Assembly: GCF_000814475.1 (NCBI RefSeq)
Contig: NZ_JSVC01000027.1
Span: 1-64,000, forward strand
DNA: 64,000 nucleotides
Direction: 5' to 3'
Source of the DNA: Flavihumibacter solisilvae
GTDB taxonomy: Bacteria > Bacteroidota > Bacteroidia > Chitinophagales > Chitinophagaceae
In this document: positions 33,223-42,751 of the stretch, one piece after another
Numbering within the stretch: the stretch's first letter is position 1
Layout of the letters: every line of letters starts with the position of its first letter
Notes under the pieces: model-generated
Databases searched by the model: none
What the model saw: the letters and a program-made list of their open reading frames with translations, nothing else
Told to the model about the DNA's origin: nothing
Made by a program: the position numbers and the translations under genes

Positions 33223-35121
33223 CTAGTCCGGCTTTTTACCGTCCAGGAAAGTATTGATCGTGCTGATCTGGGTATTATTGTGCTCATCTGTCTTCACCGT
33301 GTAGTTGCTGTAAAAATTCTCAGCGGGTGAGACAGTGTTGTAGAGTTCAAGGTTGCGGCGGATGTAAGCCGGCACAGTGTCAAACTCGTTGTTAGGGTCT
33401 GCGGCGTTAATGTTGAATGACAGATTACGTAGTTTCTGTATCCTCTCGGCTGCTTTCCTTTTCTGTTCCTCCGCTTCGTCCGGCATCGCCGGTTCCTCAG
33501 CAGGAGAGTAATAAGAAGGTTGAGTTGATGGTGCCCCAGGCGCATCCGCCGCGGGAATTTCATCTTTGATCACCAGTCGCATGTCGAAAGCAGGATCTTC
33601 CTCTTTCTGTGGCATTGCCGGCGGCTGTTGACGGATGGATTCATTCACAGGAGACGTTTGTTCCAGGTTGGCTTTGGTTTCCGGCCTGTGAGCCGATTCT
33701 GCATAAATATTGGATGGCTTGGCCAAGTATCCCCCGGATGCTGCAGACACCGGAGAATTATTTTCTGACAGCTTGAGTTCGATTCTTTCTTCTCTTGGTG
33801 TGGTGGGAAAGCCTTGCGAATCTACTGTATGGAAAGGTGACGGCGCTGAGAAGTTTTCAACAGTAGTATTACGATCAGGTTCATCCGTAAAAAACACTAC
33901 GGGCTGTGGCGCCGGTGTAATCGCAGCCGGCCGCTGGGGCTCTTCCACCATTCTTGGCTGCAGTTCAACAGGAAGTTCATTAACCACCGGTTGAACATAA
34001 GGCTCCGGTTCTACCGTCTTTTTCTCATCAGCGGCGAAGGGCAGAACAGACTGATCATAAACTTTCGACTCCTCATTTCTGCCACCCAGCGTCACAATGA
34101 TCTTTTCTTCTTTCCGGGGTTCCGGCCGCTTAACTTCCTTTTTGGTGAATGGATCACGGTATTCAAAACCTGTTGCGATCAGGGTGATGCCAATTTGCTG
34201 CCCAAGAGTATTGTCATATCCCAGACCGAGGATAACGTCGGTATTTTCACCGGCGTGACTAAGCAGGTAATTCTGGATGATGTCCACTTCGTCCATCGTG
34301 AATTCATGCTCGCCTTCAGCCGAGTTTATGTTGATGAGTATCCAGCGTGCTCCCCGGATATCATTGTCATTCAGCAGCGGTGAATTAAGCGCTTCCTCGA
34401 TCGCCCGCTGAGCGCGGTCCTCACCTGCCCTTGAGGCATTTCCGAGTATCGCAACTCCACCGTTCCGCATAACCGTGCATACGTCCGCAAAATCGACGTT
34501 GATCTGACCGGTACTGCTGATGACATCTGTTATACACTTTGCAGCTGTGGCAAGAACATTATCGGCCTTTTCAAAAGCTTCCTTCATTTTCAGGTTTCCG
34601 TACTGGTGACGTAATTTGTCGTTACTGATCACCAGCAATGTATCAACATTGTCCTTGAGTCGCTGAATTCCTTCTTCTGCCTGCAGCTGGCGTTTCCGTC
34701 CTTCATATGAGAAAGGTGTAGTAACGATACCTACTGTAAGAATGCCGAGTTCCTTACAAATTTTCGAAATTATCGGCGCACCACCGGTTCCAGTTCCTCC
34801 TCCCATACCTGCTGTAATGAATGCCATCTTGGTATTCACTTCCAGGATCCGCTTGATCTCCTCGAGACTTTCTTCAGTGGCCTGTTTCCCGATCTCAGGA
34901 TTCGCCCCTGCTCCAAGTCCCTGTGTAAGATGCGGACCAAGCTGAATCTTGTTGGGCACCTGGCTAAGCGCGATAGCCTGCGCATCCGTGTTACAGATTA
35001 TAAAATTCACCCCGTCAATACTTTGACTGAACATGTGATTAACAGCATTGCTGCCACCACCTCCTACGCCAATCACCTTTATGATCGATGACTTCTCCTT
35101 CGGTAAATCAAAGTGTATCAT
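33223..35121 (-). CDS. ftsZ: Cell division GTPase FtsZ with a long C-terminal linker
   Basis: A 632-residue tubulin homologue that forms the Z ring. The GTPase core covers about 1-330: GVGGGGSNAV at 18-27, the tubulin signature GGGTGTG at 107-113 and a T7 loop with NVDFADV. About 250 residues of proline/glutamate-rich linker follow. The conserved C-terminal peptide TVPAYIRRN is at 582-590, with a further 42-residue tail behind it. E. coli FtsZ is 383 residues, so this protein is much longer; long linkers are usual in this phylum. Last gene of the dcw cluster, 42 nt after ftsA. Confidence 0.96.
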   Translation of the reverse strand: MIHFDLPKEKSSIIKVIGVGGGGSNAVNHMFSQSIDGVNFIICNTDAQAIALSQVPNKIQLGPHLTQGLGAGANPEIGKQATEESLEEIKRILEVNTKMAFITAGMGGGTGTGGAPIISKICKELGILTVGIVTTPFSYEGRKRQLQAEEGIQRLKDNVDTLLVISNDKLRHQYGNLKMKEAFEKADNVLATAAKCITDVISSTGQINVDFADVCTVMRNGGVAILGNASRAGEDRAQRAIEEALNSPLLNDNDIRGARWILININSAEGEHEFTMDEVDIIQNYLLSHAGENTDVILGLGYDNTLGQQIGITLIATGFEYRDPFTKKEVKRPEPRKEEKIIVTLGGRNEESKVYDQSVLPFAADEKKTVEPEPYVQPVVNELPVELQPRMVEEPQRPAAITPAPQPVVFFTDEPDRNTTVENFSAPSPFHTVDSQGFPTTPREERIELKLSENNSPVSAASGGYLAKPSNIYAESAHRPETKANLEQTSPVNESIRQQPPAMPQKEEDPAFDMRLVIKDEIPAADAPGAPSTQPSYYSPAEEPAMPDEAEEQKRKAAERIQKLRNLSFNINAADPNNEFDTVPAYIRRNLELYNTVSPAENFYSNYTVKTDEHNNTQISTINTFLDGKKPD

Positions 35122-35163
35122 ATCACTGTTGTTAATGGATTATTTAATGGTTAGTAAGTACGC

Positions 35164-36540
35164 TTATAAATGTTGATCTTCTTCCTCTTTGAAAAGATCA
35201 ATCAGGTTGTCCTTGAATTTGCTCCAGAACCTGTTGATCCCTAACTCTGATTTTCTGCCCGAAACTTCAACCGGACCCGATGTCACCTGTGCGGTCTTTT
35301 CAACTACTGCATCCTTCTGCAATTCACGTGGTATTTCAACCGGGCGGAAATGCCGTTCGAACTGTTTACGGTTTCGCTCATAGTCATCATATCCTTTTAG
35401 GATCAGCCCTATACAAGTGGCATACATTGGTTTGGTCAACTCGTCGATGTGTCCCGATGCCAGGTGCTCATTCGGATATCCGATGCGCGCATTAAGTCCT
35501 GTAACATACTCAGTCAGCTGAATAAGATGTTTCAATTGGGATCCACCACCAGTGAGCACGATACCGCCATTTAACATCCTGCTATCCATTCCTACCTGCT
35601 TCAGGTGATAGGTCACAAAGTCCATGATCTCGCTCATCCTTGCCTGAACGATATTCGCGAGGTTCTTCACGCTGATTTCCTTGGGAGGGAGCCCGCGCAT
35701 ACCCGGGATGGTTATGAATGCGTTAGCCTTAGCTTCATTAGCAAGAGCCGAGCCAAACTGCACTTTCATTTGCTCAGCCTGTGTTTTTAACACGCCAAGA
35801 CCGGTCTTTATATCATTAGTGATGTTTTCTCCACCGAAAGGAATTACTGCAGTATGCTTAAGAATGCCTTCGTAAAAAACGGCGAGGTCGGTAGTACCAC
35901 CTCCGATGTCAACGATGGCTACTCCAGCCTCAATATCTTCCTGGCCCATTACTGCTGCTGCAGATGCGAGTGGCTGTAAAACGAGATCCTTCGTGTGCAG
36001 TCCACTTTTTTCCACTGCGCGGTTGATGTTCCTGATCGCATTTTTGTCACCGGTAATGATGTGAAAGTTTGCACCAACTTTCACCCCGCCGTAACCAATC
36101 GGGTTTGGAATATTCTGGAAATTATCTACCGTGAATTCCTGCGGGATCACATCGATGATCTGGTCGCCCGCAGGAATGTAGGTTTTATACTGGTCAGCGA
36201 CAAGCTGATCAATTTCCCGTTGTGAAATTTCCTCTTCATTGCTCTGGCGCACAATATCCCCCCTGGTCTGCAGGCTCTTGATGTGGTGACCTGCAATACC
36301 TACATAAACCTCGCTGATTTCGAGGTTCGGGTTTGAAGCATAACAGTTTTCCAGTGCGCAGGCTATTGCCTTGATCGTTTCATCAATGTTCAATACCTGT
36401 CCATGCTTTACTCCGTTGCTGTTTGAACGACCAAAACCCAGGATCTCAAGCTTTCCAAATTCATTCTTACGGCCAGCGATGGCAGCAATTTTTGTCGTTC
36501 CGATATCAAGCCCAACGATAATGGGTTGTTCGTAATTCAT
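35164..36540 (-). CDS. ftsA: Cell division protein FtsA
   Basis: A 458-residue actin-like ATPase that tethers FtsZ to the membrane. Phosphate 1 motif VGLDIGTTKIAAIAG is near the N-terminus, phosphate 2 is AIVDIGGGTTDLAVF, and the adenosine motif is GIVLTGGGSQLKHL. The SHS2/1C region lies at about 85-165. The C-terminus carries an amphipathic helix (FWSKFKDNLIDLFKEEE) for membrane binding. It lies between ftsQ (13-nt gap) and ftsZ, as expected. Confidence 0.96.
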   Translation of the reverse strand: MNYEQPIIVGLDIGTTKIAAIAGRKNEFGKLEILGFGRSNSNGVKHGQVLNIDETIKAIACALENCYASNPNLEISEVYVGIAGHHIKSLQTRGDIVRQSNEEEISQREIDQLVADQYKTYIPAGDQIIDVIPQEFTVDNFQNIPNPIGYGGVKVGANFHIITGDKNAIRNINRAVEKSGLHTKDLVLQPLASAAAVMGQEDIEAGVAIVDIGGGTTDLAVFYEGILKHTAVIPFGGENITNDIKTGLGVLKTQAEQMKVQFGSALANEAKANAFITIPGMRGLPPKEISVKNLANIVQARMSEIMDFVTYHLKQVGMDSRMLNGGIVLTGGGSQLKHLIQLTEYVTGLNARIGYPNEHLASGHIDELTKPMYATCIGLILKGYDDYERNRKQFERHFRPVEIPRELQKDAVVEKTAQVTSGPVEVSGRKSELGINRFWSKFKDNLIDLFKEEEDQHL

Positions 36541-36553
36541 ATCTATGTTGTTT

Positions 36554-37540
36554 TTAGTTGTTCACCTTACTCATTACCGCTTTTGGCTGCCGGATAGCAG
36601 CGGTGCGGACAGGAGTTGGATCTTTAACTGTCTTTCTTTCGGGTTGGGATTTTGCGGATGCAGGGTCCGGAACGGCTGGCCTGTTACTAATAACCGATAA
36701 AGATGTATCAGCAAAAGTGACGGGCATTATTTTTTTTTCCACCGATGTGGATATTGCATCACCTCTTACACCAATTACCTGCTGATCGAATTTTATATTG
36801 ATGGCGCTGTAGTAATCGAAGCCTGTGTGCGCGAGAACGTTGCGATAGAATACCGCAAGCCTGCTGAACTTTTTATCACACGAATTACCATTACCAAATA
36901 ATATAATATGCCGTCCGACAAGAGGTACTAATTCAAATTCATTTCCAGCGGTAACATCGACCTGCGTGATCTGCGCCGACCAGAATTCATCGTTGTACAG
37001 AACATTACTGATTGCTTTTATATGTGAAAGCAAAGTACTGTCGCTGACCTGTGCAGGTTTCAGTTTCTCAGGCATACCTGTAAACACAGGAAGTTTTACT
37101 GGCGGTTTACCCGGTGACAGAGGCAGATATTTGCCACTGCTGTCGAGGTACCAGGAATTTCCTGAGCGGGTAAACAATCGCGCGATCGGCTCTCTTTCTT
37201 CAACCTGCACCTGCAGCACCCTGTCATTATCGAAGAATAGCTCAACATCTGCAACCCAGCTATTGGCGCTGATCCTTTCTTCCATGCTGCTGAGGTCGAA
37301 AGAAAGTGTTGATTTCCCTTTCAGGTCTGCAGTCGTTTCCGAACCCATCAGCCTGATCACATCAGACTTATTCAGGAAGGAAAATTTGCGAGATCCTTTA
37401 ATGCTGATCGTGACTCCCGAGCAGTTTGCATCATTGCCGCTCCTGATGGCAGCGACCAATAGCACCAGCACTGCAACCCCGGCCATCAGCCATAGGATTG
37501 CGGCAACAAGTTTTCTGATATTGATCCTGCGTTTATTCAT
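36554..37540 (-). CDS. ftsQ: Cell division protein FtsQ
   Basis: A 328-residue bitopic division protein. A basic N-terminus (MNKRRINIRK) precedes one membrane helix (about 11-28). The POTRA-like domain follows (about 40-110: VTISIKGSRKFSFLNKSDVIRLM), then the beta domain (to about 255). The last 55 or so residues are rich in P, S, K and T and probably disordered. Sequence conservation is low, so the name rests on layout and on the position between murC and ftsA. Its ATG overlaps the murC stop (ATGA). Confidence 0.88.
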   Translation of the reverse strand: MNKRRINIRKLVAAILWLMAGVAVLVLLVAAIRSGNDANCSGVTISIKGSRKFSFLNKSDVIRLMGSETTADLKGKSTLSFDLSSMEERISANSWVADVELFFDNDRVLQVQVEEREPIARLFTRSGNSWYLDSSGKYLPLSPGKPPVKLPVFTGMPEKLKPAQVSDSTLLSHIKAISNVLYNDEFWSAQITQVDVTAGNEFELVPLVGRHIILFGNGNSCDKKFSRLAVFYRNVLAHTGFDYYSAINIKFDQQVIGVRGDAISTSVEKKIMPVTFADTSLSVISNRPAVPDPASAKSQPERKTVKDPTPVRTAAIRQPKAVMSKVNN

Positions 37541-38922
37541 ATTTTTTCCAACAGTTCTTTTACCGGTTGCACGAGCGCGTCTATATCACCTGCTCCGGCT
37601 GTGATCAGCAGCTCCCCGAATTCGAGGTTTGCCGCAGGAACGTATTCGTTTTTTATATAATTGGTCAAATCTTCTCTTTTAACCACTTTCACATAATCCG
37701 ATTTCATGCGATCACGGATCATTTCACTTGTAACTCCGGGCATGGGCAGCTCACGTGCGGGATAAATCGGCAACAACACCACATCGTCGGCAAGGTCAAG
37801 GCTTGAAGCGAACTCATCGGCTAGATCGTGTGTCCTGCTGAACAGGTGCGGCTGAAAAATCACGGTGCACTTTCTTCCCGGGTAAAGGGTTTTTGCTCCT
37901 GTGATCAATGCCCGCAACTCTTCCGGGTGATGGGCATAATCATCTATAAAAACCATCCGGCTGTTGCGGATTACATATTCAAACCGCCGCTTCACTCCCT
38001 GGAATTTTTCCACGGCATCGACAATCGCTGCAGGTTCGATGCCAAGCTGGTGTGCAATTGCGATAGACACCACAGCATTTTCTACATTGTGCATACCACC
38101 CATATGAAGGGTAAAGCCATCAATGCCACCACCCGGTAACGCAACGGAAAACCTGTAGCTGCCATCATGCATGGTGATATCCTTCGCATAGGCATCAGCA
38201 GATTCATTTTGCAGGCTGTAGGTATAGTGTCTTCCTGCATTCAGGGCACTTCCCCTTGGCAGACCGTGTTTGCTGAAAAGTGTACCACCCGCTTTTACCT
38301 GCTGACTGAATGCAATAAATGCATCCTGCAATGCCTCTTCCGTGCCATAAATATCCAGGTGATCCGGATCCATCGAACTAATCACTGCAATATCAGGGTG
38401 TAGGCGAAGGAAACTGCGATCGTATTCGTCGGCTTCGATGACTGCGACATTGCGCGGGTCACTCCAGAAATTTGTACCATAGTTTACTGCGATTCCACCG
38501 AGGAAGGCATTGCATCCATACCCGGTGTGTCGCAAAATATGAGCCGTCATACTGGTAGTGGTGGTTTTACCGTGAGTGCCACCAATACAGATATTAAAAG
38601 AGCTATTACTGATGATGCCGAGCACTTCGCTCCGCTTCATTACCGTGTAACCACACTGCAGATAGAAAATCAGTTCTGCATGGCTCGACGGCACTGCAGG
38701 TGTATATACCACGAGTTGCACGTCTTTTGGAATAATCTGCAGGTTTTCTTCATAATGAACCGGTATACCTTCCTTTTCAAGCGCAGCCGTCAGTGGTGTT
38801 GCCGTCTTATCATAACCGCTGACTGATTTGCCAAGCGAAACAAAATACCGGGCGAGCGCACTCATCCCGATACCGCCAATGCCGATAAAATAAACAGCCT
38901 GTATGTCTTTAACAGATAACAA
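37537..38922 (-). CDS. murC: UDP-N-acetylmuramate--L-alanine ligase MurC
   Basis: A 461-residue Mur ligase that adds L-alanine to UDP-MurNAc. The Rossmann motif IGIGGIGMSALA is near residues 13-24 and the ATP-binding motif GTHGKTTTT at 115-123; EADEYDRSF, DPDHLDIYG and DDYAHHPEE are the further MurC markers. No ATG or GTG precedes the first motif, so the start is TTG at 38922, 11 nt after murG. Confidence 0.96.
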   Translation of the reverse strand: MLSVKDIQAVYFIGIGGIGMSALARYFVSLGKSVSGYDKTATPLTAALEKEGIPVHYEENLQIIPKDVQLVVYTPAVPSSHAELIFYLQCGYTVMKRSEVLGIISNSSFNICIGGTHGKTTTTSMTAHILRHTGYGCNAFLGGIAVNYGTNFWSDPRNVAVIEADEYDRSFLRLHPDIAVISSMDPDHLDIYGTEEALQDAFIAFSQQVKAGGTLFSKHGLPRGSALNAGRHYTYSLQNESADAYAKDITMHDGSYRFSVALPGGGIDGFTLHMGGMHNVENAVVSIAIAHQLGIEPAAIVDAVEKFQGVKRRFEYVIRNSRMVFIDDYAHHPEELRALITGAKTLYPGRKCTVIFQPHLFSRTHDLADEFASSLDLADDVVLLPIYPARELPMPGVTSEMIRDRMKSDYVKVVKREDLTNYIKNEYVPAANLEFGELLITAGAGDIDALVQPVKELLEKI

Positions 38923-38933
38923 TCTCTTATCTT

Positions 38934-40040
38934 TTATATCTTTTGCCCAGTCAACCGTAACACTTCAGTTGCAATTATTCTGTCTGCATGTGTGACGGAT
39001 AAAGGTGAAATATTGTTTTTAAGTTCTTTTTGCTGTAAAGGATCTTTAGCCAGGTCAATAGCAGTTTGAACCAGTTTGTTTTTTGCATCACCGTCGCTAA
39101 CTAAAATCGCAGCATGCTTGTCTGCAAGGTTCCGGGCATTAACAGTTTGGTGATCCTCCGCTGCAAATGGATAAGGCACCAACACAGCAGGCTTTTTTAC
39201 AACACAGATCTCAGCGATCGCCATTGCCCCCGCTCTTGAGATGATCACATCTGCCGCCGCGTAGGCATATTCCATCTGCGTAATGAATTCGTTCACCCAG
39301 ACATTGCCTTTCCCTTCCGCAACTTCCTTTCCTCTTTGTGAATAAGGTTTGCCGGTTTGCCAGATCAACTGTAATCCTTCAGTTTCGAATTGCCCCAGGC
39401 CTGCGTCAATGGCCTCGTTTATGCTTTTAGCGCCTAGACTCCCCCCGATTGAAAGGATTGTCGTGCGTGAAGGATCCAGGCCGAAAAAGCGGATTCCTTC
39501 TTCCCGGCTGAGCGTAGCACTGACGATCGCGGTACGGACAGGATTCCCGGTGATCATGATCTTACCTGCTGGAAAGAATTTTTCCATGCCATCGGTTGCC
39601 ACGAACACTTTGTCTGCATGCCTGCCAAGCATCTGGTTGCTTTTACCGGCAAAAGAATTTGATTCGTGCAGGAAACTGGCGACACCTTTCTGCTGGGCAT
39701 ATTTCAAGACAGGGAAGCTCGAATAACCGCCTACGCCAATTACTGCATCCGGCCGAAAGGACTGGAAGATCTTTTTTACCTGGAAAAAACTCCTGATGAG
39801 CTTAAAAGGCAAACCAACATTTTTTATCAAAGAGCTCCTGTTGAAGCCTGCAATATCAAGTCCTTCGATCCTGTACCCGGCCTGCGGCACTTTCTCCATC
39901 TCCATTTTTCCTTTCGCGCCTACAAACAGTAATTCTGTTTCAGGCTCCAATTGCTTCAGCGCATTTGCAATCGCAATGGCCGGAAAAATATGACCACCCG
40001 TTCCCCCTCCTGCTATTATTATCTTTCTTCCTCTTTTCAT
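38934..40040 (-). CDS. murG: UDP-GlcNAc:lipid I N-acetylglucosaminyltransferase MurG
   Basis: A 368-residue peripheral membrane GT-B glycosyltransferase that converts lipid I to lipid II. The G-loop GGGTGGHIFPAIAIA is at residues 11-25; GVGGYSSFPV, SIGGSLGAKSIN and the acceptor/donor segment ISRAGAMAIAEICVVKKPAVLVPYPFAAEDHQ follow. Length is normal. The start overlaps the ftsW stop by 4 nt. Confidence 0.97.
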   Translation of the reverse strand: MKRGRKIIIAGGGTGGHIFPAIAIANALKQLEPETELLFVGAKGKMEMEKVPQAGYRIEGLDIAGFNRSSLIKNVGLPFKLIRSFFQVKKIFQSFRPDAVIGVGGYSSFPVLKYAQQKGVASFLHESNSFAGKSNQMLGRHADKVFVATDGMEKFFPAGKIMITGNPVRTAIVSATLSREEGIRFFGLDPSRTTILSIGGSLGAKSINEAIDAGLGQFETEGLQLIWQTGKPYSQRGKEVAEGKGNVWVNEFITQMEYAYAAADVIISRAGAMAIAEICVVKKPAVLVPYPFAAEDHQTVNARNLADKHAAILVSDGDAKNKLVQTAIDLAKDPLQQKELKNNISPLSVTHADRIIATEVLRLTGQKI

Positions 40041-41263
40041 GCCATTTCATTTTCCGGTTCACCATCTGATGTTTTTACAGCCTCATTCTTCTCCACATAC
40101 CTCGATACGCTGAGGATGATTCCTATGGCCAGGCAGGTAAACAGAAACGAACTTCCTCCCATACTGACGAGAGGCAGGGTTACACCTGTAACCGGGAAAA
40201 GATTCACATTCACCGCCATATTCGCCATTGCCTGGATAACCAATGTAAAACTCAGTGCAAGTGCCAGAAAGGCACCGAAGGCATAAGGACATTTCCTGAA
40301 CAGCTGGATGCTCCTGAACAAAAAGATCAGGTATACGAACATCACAACACCACCACCAATTATGCCATATTCTTCTATTATAATAGCATAGATAAAATCT
40401 GAATAGGGGTGTGGAAGAAAATTCCGCTGCTCACTGTTACCGGGACCAAGACCAAAGAATCCACCTTTGGCTATAGCAATCTTCGCCTGGTTCACCTGGT
40501 AATTGTCATCGTCATCTTCATCCGAATTACCACCATACATAAACGATTCCACCCGGTTCACCCAGGTACTCACCCGGGCAGTCAGTTTAGACTTATTTTC
40601 TGACCGCGCCTGGATACCATTTCCATTACTATGTTGAAATATGGCAGCACCAATCAGCATGGCTATCGGAACGAGGGCAACAAGGCCGGTCAAAAACAGG
40701 TGCTTCATGCTGACACGACCAATGAACAGCAACATCATGCTGGTCGCCCCAACCAGAAGTGCTGTTGACAGGTTTGCCGGTGCTATGAGCATACAGGTGA
40801 TACCGACCGGGATGATCACAGGAAGAAAACCTTTTTTGAAATCCTTGATCACCTCCTGCTTCTTACTCAACATCCGGCTGATATACATAAATAAAGCCAG
40901 CTTTGCTAAGTCAGAGGTTTGAAAGGTGAGATTGATTATCGGCAAACGGATCCACCTGCTTCCTTCGTTTAATCGCACCCCAAAGAACAAGGTATATATC
41001 AGCAGGGGTATGGTCAGGATAAATACGACCTGCGCAATCCTGGAATATAAGGTATAGTTAACCTGGTGAGCGAAATAAATGAAAAGTATACCGATGCAGA
41101 TGAAAACTACCTGCTTGAATAGGTAAACTTCCGTATTACCCCGGTACATCTTGTATGCCAATGACCCTGTGGAGCTATACACAACAAGCAGCGACATGAG
41201 GGCCAGGAGCACCACCAGGGCCCAGATCACTTTATCGCCTTTCGTTTTGTTTAGCAGGGACAC
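40037..41263 (-). CDS. ftsW: Lipid II polymerase FtsW (SEDS family)
   Basis: A 408-residue polytopic glycosyltransferase of the SEDS family that works with FtsI at the septum. About ten membrane helices are visible. Conserved pieces include VYSSTGSLAYKM, INLTFQTSDLAKLALFMYISR, a large extracellular loop ending in GFFGLGPGNSEQRNFLPHPYSDFIYAIIIEEYG and VTGVTLPLVSMGGSS near the C-terminus. An unusual acidic run (NSDEDDDD) is in the large loop. The start is GTG at 41263, since no ATG is available before the first helix. Confidence 0.95.
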   Translation of the reverse strand: MSLLNKTKGDKVIWALVVLLALMSLLVVYSSTGSLAYKMYRGNTEVYLFKQVVFICIGILFIYFAHQVNYTLYSRIAQVVFILTIPLLIYTLFFGVRLNEGSRWIRLPIINLTFQTSDLAKLALFMYISRMLSKKQEVIKDFKKGFLPVIIPVGITCMLIAPANLSTALLVGATSMMLLFIGRVSMKHLFLTGLVALVPIAMLIGAAIFQHSNGNGIQARSENKSKLTARVSTWVNRVESFMYGGNSDEDDDDNYQVNQAKIAIAKGGFFGLGPGNSEQRNFLPHPYSDFIYAIIIEEYGIIGGGVVMFVYLIFLFRSIQLFRKCPYAFGAFLALALSFTLVIQAMANMAVNVNLFPVTGVTLPLVSMGGSSFLFTCLAIGIILSVSRYVEKNEAVKTSDGEPENEMA

Positions 41264-41311
41264 TATATAGAAGTAAAATTAAAAAATCAAAAATTTGAAG
41301 AGTCTGTCCAA

Positions 41312-42652
41312 TCAGAGTTCACGAACTGCGGCTTTGAACTGGTTTCCGCGATCTTCATAATTGCGGAACAGATCGAAGCTGGCACAGGCGGGACTCAACA
41401 AGACTACATCACCCTTGTCAGCAAGTTGGAAGGAAGCATGAACAGCTTCTGCCGCACTGCCTGTGTTAACCATTACCGAAACATCGTTCTGAAATGCTTC
41501 ATGGATCTTGCGGTTGTCTACTCCCATGCAAACGATCGCCTTTACTTTTTCTTTAACAAGATCGAGGATCTGCGCATAATCATTGCCCTTGTCAACACCA
41601 CCCAGGATGAGAATAGTTGGCTTGGTCATGCTTTCGAGGGCATACCAGGTACTGTTCACATTAGTTGCCTTACTGTCGTTGATGAACTCAATGCCACGAA
41701 CAGTTGCGACATGCTCCATGCGATGTTCAAGCGCTTCGAACGACTGTATTGCTTCCCTGATCTTATCTTTCCTCAGTCCAATTACGGACGCTGCCAGCCC
41801 TGCTGCCATAGTATTATACTGGTTATGTTTTCCTTTGAGCGCAAAGTCATAGATGCTCATCTGAAGTTTCTCATCCGAATTTGCCACTGTCATTTCCTGC
41901 TCTTTAATAAATGCGCCCTGGAGTAATTCTTTTCTCATACTGAATGGTAATGGGTTAGATAGTATTGGAAACTCTTTTATATGCTGTACAGTCACTTCGT
42001 CATCAGCATTGTAAATAAAGTAATCTGATGACTGTTGATTTAATGCTATTCTGAATTTGCTGTTGATGTAATTCCTAAAGCTGTAATCGTAACGGTCAAG
42101 GTGATCTTCGGTTATATTCGTCAGGATAGCAATATGCGGTCTGAAAGTCACAATATCATCCAGCTGAAAACTACTGATCTCTGCTACATACAACGGCTTT
42201 GGATCGTTTGCAACCTGTCGCGCAAAACTGATCCCGATATTCCCTACCAAGGCACAATCCAGTCCGGCGTGTTTGCAGATATGATATGTTAATGCAGTTG
42301 TGGTCGTTTTTCCGTTACTACCGGTTATGGCTATTACGCGGCTGTCGCCAATATACCGGTAGGCCCACTCGATCTCACTGATCATTTCAATTCCTTTTGC
42401 CCGGATCTTCTTCACCAGTTCATTCTTCTCAGGAATTCCGGGACTTTTGATCACCAGTGCTGCACTCAGAATCTTTTCTTCACTGTGCGTTCCTTCTTCG
42501 AATTCAATTCCATTTTCCTCCAGCTCGGCTTTATGCGCATTTTTGAGTTGGCCGCCATCACTGACAAAACAGTCAAATCCCTTTTGTTTTGCCAGCAAAG
42601 CCGCGCCAACCCCGCTTTCGCCGGCACCTAATATGATAACCAGTTCATTCAT
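41312..42652 (-). CDS. murD: UDP-N-acetylmuramoyl-L-alanine--D-glutamate ligase MurD
   Basis: A 446-residue Mur ligase that adds D-glutamate. The N-terminal LGAGESGVGAALLAK binds the UDP substrate; the ATP-binding motif TGSNGKTTTTA is at 110-120; EISSFQLDD, NITEDHLDRYD, HRMEHVATVRGIEFINDSKATN and GGVDKGNDY complete the MurD pattern. It follows mraY after a 99-nt gap in which I see no gene. Confidence 0.96.
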   Translation of the reverse strand: MNELVIILGAGESGVGAALLAKQKGFDCFVSDGGQLKNAHKAELEENGIEFEEGTHSEEKILSAALVIKSPGIPEKNELVKKIRAKGIEMISEIEWAYRYIGDSRVIAITGSNGKTTTTALTYHICKHAGLDCALVGNIGISFARQVANDPKPLYVAEISSFQLDDIVTFRPHIAILTNITEDHLDRYDYSFRNYINSKFRIALNQQSSDYFIYNADDEVTVQHIKEFPILSNPLPFSMRKELLQGAFIKEQEMTVANSDEKLQMSIYDFALKGKHNQYNTMAAGLAASVIGLRKDKIREAIQSFEALEHRMEHVATVRGIEFINDSKATNVNSTWYALESMTKPTILILGGVDKGNDYAQILDLVKEKVKAIVCMGVDNRKIHEAFQNDVSVMVNTGSAAEAVHASFQLADKGDVVLLSPACASFDLFRNYEDRGNQFKAAVREL

Positions 42653-42751
42653 TTCAGCAAAAAAGGTTTTCCACGGATCGGGGGTTCTTCAACAGCATAG
42701 GATTTCTGCACCACAAATGCGTTCGTCGTTGGTTGGTTTTTCAGAAAAGCC

